From NCBI GenBank assembly GCA_900128395.1, contig LT649343.1:1-35360 (forward strand): a stretch of DNA of 35,360 bases, written 5' to 3'. This document shows positions 19,001 to 25,440 of this stretch, in pieces. Made by a program: the position numbers and the translations under genes. The stretch comes from Stramenopiles sp. TOSAG23-2 (Eukaryota > Sar). The notes beneath the pieces are model-generated. The model had not been told where the DNA came from. It saw only the letters and a program-made list of their open reading frames with translations, and searched no databases. The stretch's first letter is position 1; each line of letters starts with the position of its first letter.

Positions 19001-21228
19001 AGTTCGTATTGGCCTTTTTCTAATTCAAGTTTTACATCTTTTTTGATATTTGTAGCTTCTTCATTCCTGCGTTTAACTTCATTAGTTCGTTGTACAAGCA
19101 TCAATTCTGCATTTTTCAATACATTTTCTCTTTCATTAAGGGATTTCTTTAATTCTGTAAATTCATTTTCATAGTTTTCTAACGAATTGCGTTGCTCTTG
19201 AATATTACGAAGTTCTTCTTTTAGTTTGTCTCTTGCATCTCTAACTTGTTCCGCTGCAAGTTTTGCTCTCTCCTCTCGTGCTTTGACATCAATTTCATGA
19301 TTTCTTACTTTATTCTCACGATCTTCAATGTCTTTTTTCATGATTTCATACTTTTGTTTTTCATTTGTAAATTTCTTATCTTTCTCAGCAAATGAGGATT
19401 CTTTTTCATTTAACAAGGTAATAGCCTTTTCCATTTCAACATGTTTTTCATTCACTTCGGCAGTTTTTTCTTTCAAGTCATTTTCAACATTTTTAAAACG
19501 TTCCTTCGATAAGTTCAATTCATATTGCAATTTATTTTTCTCAATTTCCATCTGCTGAATTTTCTTTTGTAAACTAGTCACCTCTTCAGTTGCTCTATTA
19601 TTATTTTCATTCAATATTTTTTGATTTTTTTCCAATTCAATTAACTTGGCTTCCACATCTTTTCTTTTAAATTCTAACTCATTGGTCTTGTTATTTAAAG
19701 TAATTTCTTTCTTCGTTAATAACATCTCTTTCTCTTTAATTTTATCTAATAGCGATTCGTTTGATTTGTTTTGCTCCTTCATATTGTTTTCAAACTTTAG
19801 TATTCTTTTTTCTAATTTATTTTCATTTTCGTTTACTTCTTCTTGTTGTTTGTCTAATTGAGTCTCTCGCATTTTAACTTTATAGTCTTTCTTTTCTAAT
19901 AGAACTTCTCGTTCATTTAATTTTGAATTTGCTGCTCGTAGCCCAGTCTCTTTTTTTCGTATATCGGATAATGCGGTTTGAATATTGGTATTTTCCTTTT
20001 CCGACAATGCGTGTAATTTACGCTCTTCTTCCTCCAATTGTGATTCCCTAGTATTGCAACTATTTTCTCGATCTTTTAAAATTTCTTCTGTTCGTGTTAA
20101 ATTCATTTCTAGCATTTCTAATTCTTTTCGTTCTGCCAATGTATTTGCTTTGATGGTTGCTAATTGTTTTGACGTAGATGCTAAATTTATCGCATCGCCT
20201 TTTAAAGCTCGCTCATTTTCTAACATAGTATTTTCCCGATGACGTAGAGCCCTTTCATGGTTTTTCAATTTTTCCTCCCATTTACTATATAAAGACATTA
20301 ATTGTGTACGTGTTTGAAAATCATTGGTAGAATTTTTTGTAGTCTCAATGTTTAATAATATTTGATTTTTCTTATCATTTACTATCTCTAAATTATCAGC
20401 ATCATCATTACCATCAGTAAATTGTGCAGGAAGTGGTCTATTTGTTTTCAATTGAGATATGCGTAAACCTTCCATATATCCTTTTGCAAGATCAAAATCT
20501 ACATCTTCTTCGACTGGATTCAAGTTAACGTTATTGCTTTTTTGTTGTTGTTGTTGTTGTTGTGGCCGTTGACTAACACTTGTATTTGCATGTCTGCGAT
20601 GAAAATGATAATCATTCATATCAATCATATTTGGATTGTTGTTCATGTCAGCTCTAGCAGACGCATCAATAATCGTGGACAATTGGTCATTAATGCTTCG
20701 CAAGCCAGCAAGTGACGAAGTCCTGCTGGATATCAAAGATTCTTCCCGTTGTTGCTGCTCCTCTAGATCAAATATCGTGACAGCAGAAGATGAAGATATC
20801 CTACTTTTATTGCTATTATACCTCCGTGATTTGCTTTTTCTTTTTGATGACGTAGGAGTATTATTATTATTATTATTATTATTTGTCTTTGTAGGTGTAA
20901 ATACAGGTTGTCTCGGACGAAGACGACGACGAGTGGGTGTAGATGTTATTTTTTTTTTCTTTGTTCCTGTTGACTTGCGCATTGATGAAGTCTTTTTATT
21001 GCTTATTTTATTTTGTCTAACTTTCTTTTTCGCTGAGCTTATAGTTGGTCTTGATAGATCCCTAAGAACAACCTCATCAGTTTGTTTTATTGCTTTATTA
21101 TTTTCCTCAATAATTTGGTTCGTTATTTCAGTAGTTGCTGTTAAATCTTGTAATGCAGCTTTTAATCTACTTTTCCTACTTTCCCTGGCAGACGAGGAGG
21201 GGGAGGAAGGTGTAATTGTATTATCCAT
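10042..21228 (-). CDS. Giant intronless coiled-coil protein (3,728 aa)
   Basis: One uninterrupted ORF from ATG (21228-21226) to TAA. Residues 1 to about 330 are a Ser/Lys/Arg/Thr-rich, probably disordered head with several basic clusters (for example T-K-K-K-K-I-T-S, R-R-R-L-R-P-R), an Asn run and a Gln run; these could be nuclear-localisation or microtubule/DNA-binding patches. From about 330 to 3,550 the protein is almost wholly Glu/Lys/Leu/Arg/Gln heptad and hendecad coiled coil with few Pro or Gly breaks. A Gly/Asn-rich hinge then leads to two short coils and a Ser/Asn-rich tail. A long rod of this kind acts as a filament or tether: rootletin, nuclear-lamina-like (CRWN/NMCP), golgin or centrosomal proteins all look alike at this level. 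No catalytic or motor domain is seen. Sequence alone cannot choose between these roles. Confidence 0.85.
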   Translation of the reverse strand: MDNTITPSSPSSSARESRKSRLKAALQDLTATTEITNQIIEENNKAIKQTDEVVLRDLSRPTISSAKKKVRQNKISNKKTSSMRKSTGTKKKKITSTPTRRRLRPRQPVFTPTKTNNNNNNNNTPTSSKRKSKSRRYNSNKSRISSSSAVTIFDLEEQQQREESLISSRTSSLAGLRSINDQLSTIIDASARADMNNNPNMIDMNDYHFHRRHANTSVSQRPQQQQQQQKSNNVNLNPVEEDVDFDLAKGYMEGLRISQLKTNRPLPAQFTDGNDDADNLEIVNDKKNQILLNIETTKNSTNDFQTRTQLMSLYSKWEEKLKNHERALRHRENTMLENERALKGDAINLASTSKQLATIKANTLAERKELEMLEMNLTRTEEILKDRENSCNTRESQLEEEERKLHALSEKENTNIQTALSDIRKKETGLRAANSKLNEREVLLEKKDYKVKMRETQLDKQQEEVNENENKLEKRILKFENNMKEQNKSNESLLDKIKEKEMLLTKKEITLNNKTNELEFKRKDVEAKLIELEKNQKILNENNNRATEEVTSLQKKIQQMEIEKNKLQYELNLSKERFKNVENDLKEKTAEVNEKHVEMEKAITLLNEKESSFAEKDKKFTNEKQKYEIMKKDIEDRENKVRNHEIDVKAREERAKLAAEQVRDARDKLKEELRNIQEQRNSLENYENEFTELKKSLNERENVLKNAELMLVQRTNEVKRRNEEATNIKKDVKLELEKGQYELKKRNEELVANFKQKESELRTRLSNEFEAKEKKFLDKTEREKKKIDEEKALNMKKLDEEKALNMKKLEYQEKQMESKLEIEKEEFINREKRRLEEEREDLHKQIEEERKSNEEALKLKETEMRKELSEEREKAYDNAKNLLDRSERENERFFKNRKEELDTERLNLLEREKEALRRIEEEKTKLDERSSMLDERDKNVAKQEAELVHLDAEISSRIKLVEHTEKISTAAFKEREDHLKSRIVEFETIAGDKMSRFESEREQLEQLKISLRDAQSSLENQKKAFETEKSAMISEAKGVLQRAELEANDRREKLAKETQKMKEELKRRQESVHVQLTRAKDSMEKASKRAKTEVENMKKAAKEKVENMFKAADVEVAKRILEMDENIKNSNKDIEMKSAEIERRKNELEEHENIRLVEIRKNALIELDKEIEEKRFMIDTECKKKMELLDVEIQGQNEIMQTKLAHAEQRAKSIVDEAMKEQELLKSHREEAKKRLSQVKQAIQLSEEKAREDANRIITKAEDKANNIIQEAKADSSNRERNTKEKCQEMLSETKKEIAEKQENIKRLQEKAEKEIYERKKEIEEEIQMRLEKSEQRVKEVETTLESDAHESKKNLKKQQMEVHEKLKKAQVAMKMAEENMKAQVEKMEAKAKKEAEAMIDASESKCKKMEKECEDHITNRMEELNTHVKKKWKEIEIFEAETKKRLADEKNETQRRIEFEFSTAQVQIRELETKVEEDAKVTKVELKKKQLELHEQLKTAKENLESAKTAAKNNAQKLEEKANADARKVLRDAEASASKIVENAKAKVEKEYKEKAELWAKNEADYHSRLKILENREKSLDNHANDLGLQSSSLESASENIRQQKDEWEKALVARAAALDNLRNDLLTREQTVSEREIFAEKNDDDQTKLLEEEWQALAEQRLELKEMKDTMQMREKKLELTQRVIDQEKEAMKMTHEDLVAKLMLKEKVLLNKEQEVIKKEEVVENKAMEINDLDTTLRNTQLETHTMIEGKEKQLQEEREKLLKAHNEDTLKATKRLEEVETLREDLQKLKLDKRQAMQLLEETQVKLEKEKALVLIERENVREMTALSESRIAAKENNARAMEEDAKEFMQDLQKEHRKLKTKEEEINQVHQHAVQLMKEADEKSEAAAKIHGRAESVKAWEQAFLQARQAWEMEREAQEERILNQQQILENARSTAEKAFKRERDILEAQKENIKTQADMLEQSMRKHQLKMAADVDQMQQDKIKVTEQLTKEIERHGKLKAENERFISSMLQQKKMLNEEHRVRIEVGLGKLKEKENNLISIQEVINNSKDELKRLRLEFQVEQKQQREQLNERLAALKNEENSMKIETARHRRKMDELSALKDELESKCFEHERKENSFNVTRDKFKKEQERYILVAKEQVEMRKQIEKERESNEKNRHQIDVKLIELRNMEHEQQNFILEKERFKIEQKRELEQMESKELKLRKKEEELEQFKTKEEEIKVIKQNFEDYKKSIQSDIDKRLNVVKKKEKRLKEQRLAMDKDVKKMIGKIQHDMAMTNDAAQQITQRTAEKAGTLQQIEAQLASRKVDIEEMEAENIQRRAKLRELELDYEDRIHRLEEDIRKIELKKNALKEEAEKSRILHESQQHQIAEKEVKIRNEETSLKRRRDEIESKMAENDTKLKQLQDQLSQKVSKFNQESIDKEQELLLYKREIESKFERKQEEWEEERKLQRKDLFEREESLKKAMAEFKMSMDMQRHESEMKIRSESLALQNKEGNIKHKEDELQITESKIREDQDTLKEKNNALQKELTEFKLQQDLFIKEKNEFESQKASDMNNWKQTKTANEQAMMEELQQKKLELDQKTMELEISSVRIKEKENAIANTEKRWREKLNDDRDVTMTLKNLLTEKDERIKSLENTVAATRSEYDEVYTKLQTKATEIVKLQSNLSHKEKEYDRQQRTFEEQLLEVSKLNENLLRMKAQSANEKKLLKKLQNDVREKTGKIMELERELRQMTNKMNDLKIQKQRDVAAVGAEAQSDLRTLNALIDEKQSAIARLEELLKTSNVKCEELQGKLEEKATKNAKLTVQLEEKQKEFERTINRLTHQEDESKHNIETLQEEIEAIKAKLQTEMTKTTSVEQELERTISKLNKIVDKSMQDSEKIQSLTIMIEDQENTIERQKMDLQKLRERNIALSVRTEEGQKSAGILAANKAAALQHKIDSKEEIIGKLREELKMLNNKYKTMKLQFEKGHNKLREEVKLKVKEREQEIAELKSNFVKEREELKEKISSINREEMDSTINKLKNDIVILKNEKQELDTIQSTLKEELRARQLNNERLTKLLNNASKSAEEKSNEAKLEMERQFENIKHQQKQLNSEKELLNDKIEALQSKEESFNADKKELESLKMRLKDRQRSADQRADALKKKTRELQEVETKLSEQKRILDSNKLKANTAKKMMEDAENKYVRVKELERDQLMEVKEMKKKLEEEYEFKYKELKELQDKVKAEVEEKHADMEKIQQEVESQREALIQKENDLEQKQQNVETKFVEKKNTLTGEMEDIRLKLKNQEENMKENLRTLNMKENDLKSKEKQLEEWQKKLNIKLGEMEERDRVFMKNQEKAKKELSSSFARTNASADLLEKEIHEVNDTKKQLDAQKLELEKREKKFEEEMETKTNAMKKQLEQLENNTVLTQANQIEMDQVVLLREQVERDQKDLEKRKELMEIEYNKKEEEYIKKNEMFEEKMGLFERERNSSYVEEEEQRIFQRASLAKQRLALEGARSELEKKERDVLLREQHLEERSRTKALDSIQRTLEAVKNREESMQLREIELQQWEASMLYGNGGGMDNNGSGNGGNTRLTEGENRNKRLELIDKIGKLTSKVVELQRENEDLQFNNNIEDRNNVENNKNNRNSNDNVNALELHEREEKLKSWSETLKRQQNYLDEESLSLATDLKQLKNREERLRRVTDDALNHGGSNTSGVNASINASLDNSWSNALGLE
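18803..18877 (-). repeat. 33-bp tandem repeat encoding an 11-residue coiled-coil unit
   Basis: Inside the giant coiled-coil gene a 33-bp unit occurs twice in tandem with essentially no difference, encoding D-E-E-K-A-L-N-M-K-K-L twice, with a partial related unit next to it. Eleven residues is one hendecad (three alpha-helical turns), so the duplication keeps the coiled-coil phase. This shows how such a rod can lengthen. Confidence 0.8.
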
Positions 21229-21252
21229 TTTCTATATGTATGTACCAATATC

Positions 21253-21283
<31 letters not shown>

Positions 21284-21867
21284 GTATATTCCTTGTCTAG
21301 TCTATTATTTTCTACTATGTTTTCAATATTCAATTAATTATAAAAAAAATATAGTATTAATATATATATATATAATTTTGCCATTTTGAAAAAAAAAATA
21401 TCTTTTGGTACTTTGTGTTGCTGTTGTCCAGTTGTGGCACCTTTGTGTGGTGTTTTTTTTCCTCATGTGCTCATCTTCTCTCTTGGCCAACTTAAACTGT
21501 GGCCAAATCTCTTATAACTCTGCTGTTTTCAGGTGTTGTGTGCCTGGTATTTATATTTTAAGGTTAAGTGATGATGGCCGGGGAGATTATTTTTTGCATA
21601 ACACTTGCTAATTTTGATGCTATTAATATTTATATTAATCGGCCTAATCATATTTTTGCGCCAAAATAAAACATGGGCTCATTAAACCTTAACCTGATAG
21701 CCTGGTAAGACAAGAATCAGAGAGAAAACAAGAAAACAAGAATACAAGAATCAAAAAGATATATATTATTGTAATTATATATTTATATATATTTATCGAG
21801 TTTAAAATTTGATTTATTACAAATTGACATACAGCCGTACAGATATTCCATTGTTTATCCTTTAAAG
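21229..21867. other. Divergent intergenic region
   Basis: This lies between two genes transcribed away from each other and probably contains both promoters. A CTAT/TA microsatellite is at about 21255-21290 and TA runs at 21358-21375. The 21400-21700 part is less AT-rich than other spacers and includes AAGGTTAAG-like words in both orientations (about 21560 and 21685). No gene or tRNA is recognised. Confidence 0.4.
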
Positions 21868-23181
21868 ATGGCATTGTTTAGTAATAAGATGCATGGTCTG
21901 TATATTAATTTTTTCATAATTGTATGTGTAATTATTAATTCATTTTTCGTATTGAATTGTTTTGGTCAATCTAATAACTTCAACAACAACAATAATAATA
22001 ATAGAATAAATAAAAGTACTTCATTTGATAACAAAAACAACGATAATAGAAATAGATTGGCTACCTGCGTTGCAAATTCGCATTATGAATGTGGAAAACA
22101 AATTGGAAAGCAACAAGCTGCACGAATCCAAAAAACGCTTCAAACAAAACATGCACAGACTATTTTTCAATATGTAAATCAAACAGTGGATGGAAATAAA
22201 TTATATATATTTTATTTAAAACTTCATCTTCGAGTTTTTCCAAACTTAGTTGATGAAATAAATGGAACAAGCATTGGCGCAAAAGTTGATTTTCAAGCTT
22301 TGTTTGCGCTTAATATTGAATTTGAATTAATAGCAAAAGGAAATTTATCCACGAATAGATTTCGAAAAGGATGTAGTGATTATCATCTTTTTCAACCTAA
22401 TCAAGGTATAAATTATTGGGGCCATAATGAAGATGGTGATATCAATGATAAAGAAAATGGTTTTTATTTTGTTTCATCAACAATTAATAATCAAAGTTAT
22501 TTTGCATTTTCTTATAGTGGACGTTTACCTGGTTGGGCATGGGGATTTAACAATGCAATTATACAGACTATAAATGGTTTATATGTTAACCCAAGTACAA
22601 AGCCGGGTCTTGGTATTAATTTCATAGCTAGGGATCTTTTAAATTCACATTCAATGGAAAATGCAATTGAAAGAGCAAATAGAGATGGACAAGATGGCGG
22701 TTCACATTTTAATATTGGATCAATTTCAATGAAGCAGCAACTTTCAATAGAAACATCTTGGGAAGGTACTACGGTACAATATTTAAATGGTATGAATAGA
22801 AACTGGTATGCACATTTCAATGCATATTTGCATACAGATAAACCACCATTTGGTGATTATACTAGTAGCATACATCGTATGGCAAGAGTTTCTACAATAG
22901 CTACTCGTAGTAATGAATTAGAATTAAAAGATATTGGACATATATTAGACGTTTTGGGTGATAAGACGACCAAACCATATTGTTTAAATCGGTGCAATAC
23001 GCGTGAGGATCCATATATTACATTTTGTACATTAACTATTGATCTTGAAAATTCAAAAGTACGTGTTTATACAGATAGAACATCAAAAGAGAACATTGAT
23101 AATTATTGGGTAGAATTTGATGATGTAGACACAATAAATATTAGTCGTATAAAATCCTTTTTGCCGAGATTTCCATATTGA
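21868..23181 (+). CDS. Secreted C45-family (acyl-CoA:6-APA acyltransferase-like) Ntn hydrolase
   Basis: This 437-aa protein has an N-terminal hydrophobic signal (about 10-31), an Asn-rich linker (34-63), and then the fold of the peptidase C45/isopenicillin-N acyltransferase family. The start of the domain shows the usual H-Y-E-x-G-x-x-x-G pattern (H72-Y-E-C-G...). The expected self-processing site is R-K-G-Cys169-S-D: in the family, cleavage before this Cys frees it as the N-terminal nucleophile. Later family-like blocks are Y-W-G-H-N-E-D, Y-S-G-R-L-P-G-W, G-G-S-H-F-N-I-G-S-I and H-R-M-A-R. Members make or cut amide bonds (penicillin acyltransferase, insect Tan); the substrate here is unknown. 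It probably acts in the secretory route. A second ATG at codon 8 is possible. Confidence 0.8.
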   Translation: MALFSNKMHGLYINFFIIVCVIINSFFVLNCFGQSNNFNNNNNNNRINKSTSFDNKNNDNRNRLATCVANSHYECGKQIGKQQAARIQKTLQTKHAQTIFQYVNQTVDGNKLYIFYLKLHLRVFPNLVDEINGTSIGAKVDFQALFALNIEFELIAKGNLSTNRFRKGCSDYHLFQPNQGINYWGHNEDGDINDKENGFYFVSSTINNQSYFAFSYSGRLPGWAWGFNNAIIQTINGLYVNPSTKPGLGINFIARDLLNSHSMENAIERANRDGQDGGSHFNIGSISMKQQLSIETSWEGTTVQYLNGMNRNWYAHFNAYLHTDKPPFGDYTSSIHRMARVSTIATRSNELELKDIGHILDVLGDKTTKPYCLNRCNTREDPYITFCTLTIDLENSKVRVYTDRTSKENIDNYWVEFDDVDTINISRIKSFLPRFPY

Positions 23182-23430
23182 TGTGTGATGATGATATGAT
23201 GATGAGCTTTTTAGATAGCTATGGCCACATTAAAATATGATGATGATCTTCTTTTCTTTGTTTTTTTGTTGGGTGCTTGGAGAAGAAATAATAAAATAAA
23301 AAGTTAATACAAGTAAAGTATATATATAGTAAGAAAAATTATACAAAAATCCATACAAGAGAACATATATATATTACATACTAGTTCTTCAATTCACCCC
23401 CGCTTCTGATGCCACCCTCAAAAAAAAAAT

Positions 23431-25053
23431 ATGAAAAGAAATATATCTATTACGATCCATCATGATAAGATATTATTATTAATATTATTATTATTTATTA
23501 ATGTAATAATTATACTGGCAATTGCAAATAATAATAATAATAATGTAAATAATAAATATATAATAAATCCATCCACTTCGTCGAAGAAAAAAAAAACAAA
23601 CAATGATGTTGGATCATTAAGTTGGTTTACATATCCATTAAACCCACAAAATTTTATTAAAGATTATTTTGAAGTAAATCCTGTTCTATTCAATCGTAAC
23701 ATACCATCATATTACGAAGAGGATAGTTCTTCAACATCATCAAAATCGAGACCATTGGATGAATTATTTCATTACATTCAACAATCAGCATATGATAAGA
23801 AATGTCCTAGTTTAATCGAGACCAATGGATTTCCTACCATCCGAGCAACTAATAATGGTAAAGATGTAAAACCTTTTTTATATTGGAACATGCCTGAAAT
23901 AAAACAAGGATACGATGAAGCTGTAATTGCAAAAGAACAATCAAAATATCAAAAACATCAAATGTGGGATAAAGATGCAATACAATATACTCATAGTCTA
24001 GGATTTTCAACATTATTTATTCGTGCCCAACAATGGGAAAATACAGTTGCAAAGCCATTTTTAAGAGACGTCGCTTCAAAATTAGGAATTTATGCACAGA
24101 TGAATTTATATGTAACACCAGGGAATAAAGTTGGTTTTGTAAGCCATTTTGACTCACATGATGTATATGTCTTGCAATTATATGGTAATAAAAATTGGCG
24201 GGTATATCAAAATCCACCTGAACAATTACCAGCAAATGATTGGCCAAGAGCGGAAATTCAAAAGTATCTTAAACGTCGAAAAGCAAATCGTAAACATTTA
24301 ATAAATACGGTGTTAAAACAAGGAAATGCATTGTACATACCTCGTGGTTACATACATGATGCGGATTGTAAAGATTTAAAAGATGATTCTGTACATGTTT
24401 CTGTTGGTTTCTTTCCACCACTTTATGCCGATTTAATATATTATGGATTTCAATCTTTATTATCATCATATGATGAGGATAATAATCATTTTTTTAATAT
24501 GTCATTTATAAAAAGAATGTCATTAAAGTCTTTGAAAACAACAACGTCAAAGACAAAGAAAGAAATGAAAGATCTTTTATTGGCATTAAAAAGTTCTCCT
24601 ACTTTGCCATTTGCAACTGAGGATACTAATAATAGCAATAATATGCAAAATAATTTTAATATGTATAAATTAGCAGTTGAAGCTTTTTTTAATTTGCATG
24701 TTTATAATGTAGATACATTTAAAGATTTGACAACTAATGTACATAATAATAATAATAATGAATTAATAGTTGGGGAAAGCGAAATGAAAGTAAAAGTAGA
24801 ACAAATAAAAAACGATTTAATGAATGAAATCATATGGGAATCTATTAAAAAACAGTATAAACAAAATTTACACAAATTCGTTAAAGATGGTTTTCAGAAT
24901 GACCACCGTGTATATCGCCCAGTAAGTCATGATGCACAAGAAGCTCGTTCTGCAGAAGAATATAATGAGGGTGGCGGTGGACAAAAAAAAAGAAAACGTA
25001 AACATCGAAGGAAGAAGAGGAAACATACTAAGAAAAGTAGAGGGCGTTTGTGA
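23431..25053 (+). CDS. JmjC/cupin_8 2-oxoglutarate oxygenase with N-terminal membrane anchor
   Basis: This 540-aa protein has an N-terminal hydrophobic helix (about 14-32), an Asn/Ser/Lys linker, and a JmjC-type cupin at about 190-315. The block around H239-F-D241, followed by V-Y-V-L-Q-L-Y-G-x-K-x-W-R-V-Y, and the distal Y-I-P-R-G-Y-I-H309 match the ribosomal-oxygenase branch (NO66/MINA/bacterial RoxA). His239, Asp241 and His309 would bind Fe(II). Family enzymes hydroxylate histidine or arginine of ribosomal proteins, but the hydrophobic N-terminus suggests an ER or membrane location here, so the substrate may differ. The tail (about 516-540) is strongly basic, with KRKRKHRRKKRK-type runs that could bind RNA or ribosomes. 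It lies 249 bp after the C45 gene on the same strand. Confidence 0.8.
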   Translation: MKRNISITIHHDKILLLILLLFINVIIILAIANNNNNNVNNKYIINPSTSSKKKKTNNDVGSLSWFTYPLNPQNFIKDYFEVNPVLFNRNIPSYYEEDSSSTSSKSRPLDELFHYIQQSAYDKKCPSLIETNGFPTIRATNNGKDVKPFLYWNMPEIKQGYDEAVIAKEQSKYQKHQMWDKDAIQYTHSLGFSTLFIRAQQWENTVAKPFLRDVASKLGIYAQMNLYVTPGNKVGFVSHFDSHDVYVLQLYGNKNWRVYQNPPEQLPANDWPRAEIQKYLKRRKANRKHLINTVLKQGNALYIPRGYIHDADCKDLKDDSVHVSVGFFPPLYADLIYYGFQSLLSSYDEDNNHFFNMSFIKRMSLKSLKTTTSKTKKEMKDLLLALKSSPTLPFATEDTNNSNNMQNNFNMYKLAVEAFFNLHVYNVDTFKDLTTNVHNNNNNELIVGESEMKVKVEQIKNDLMNEIIWESIKKQYKQNLHKFVKDGFQNDHRVYRPVSHDAQEARSAEEYNEGGGGQKKRKRKHRRKKRKHTKKSRGRL

Positions 25054-25248
25054 TTTATTTTTAATGGGAAACTGAGGGGAGAGTGTTTTACATTATAATT
25101 TGAAAGCAGGTACCGATATTTGTAGAGATTAAATAAAAATATATTTTAAAATTTATATCGAGTACACATACACACACAGATATTGCCAAAACTTTAATGC
25201 TTCTTGCGGTTCAAGTGAATCTATTTACGGCGTATTCAATTATAAAGA
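25054..25248. other. Convergent 3' spacer
   Basis: Separates the JmjC stop from the selenoprotein 3' UTR. An ATTAAATAAAAATA stretch at about 25127-25142 could carry the polyadenylation signal of the JmjC gene. Confidence 0.4.
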
Positions 25249-25320
25249 AATATTTTTTCAAGTTTTACAAAAATTTTTTTTATATTTTTTTTCATTTGTA
25301 AACCCATCATGTCAAATATT
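25249..25320 (-). promoter_or_regulatory. Candidate SECIS element (selenocysteine insertion)
   Basis: On the minus strand, starting 120 nt after the TAA stop of the tandem GILT gene, the sequence folds by eye as follows. Lower helix AAUAUUU/AAAUAUU; internal loop GACA/AA; core AUGA (25310-25307) opposite UGA (25260-25258), giving the non-Watson-Crick G-A/A-G quartet; an upper helix of about 11 pairs (GGGUUUACAAA with UUUGUAAAACU, one mismatch); and an A-rich apical loop. These are the parts of a eukaryotic SECIS in the expected order and place. The distance to the apical adenosines is slightly long, depending on the exact pairing. Confidence 0.7.
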
Positions 25321-25440
25321 AATATAAACTGGACACACCATATCGATTTAGAATGACACAAGAGACACATGTTCGATAAGTGTTGCTTCAATATATTATG
25401 AATCACTTCTATACTATATATATTATATATATAATATTGA

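Noticed and set aside
20540-20570. CAA/CAG repeat as an unstable trinucleotide locus
   Set aside because: Only a short Gln run inside a disordered head; ordinary for this genome.
10042-21228. Dozens of plus-strand ORFs (60-250 codons) opposite the giant coiled-coil gene
   Set aside because: They are antisense shadows of Glu/Lys-rich codons, giving Ser/Phe/Leu-rich nonsense proteins with no family features.
21400-21700. Less AT-rich spacer as a possible non-coding RNA
   Set aside because: Shares only an 11-base word (CAGGTTAAGGT) with 33532-33542; no convincing fold or Sm-site was found by eye.
25195-25225. tRNA-like T-arm (GGTTCAA) near 25208
   Set aside because: No acceptor pairing, anticodon arm or correct spacing could be built around it.
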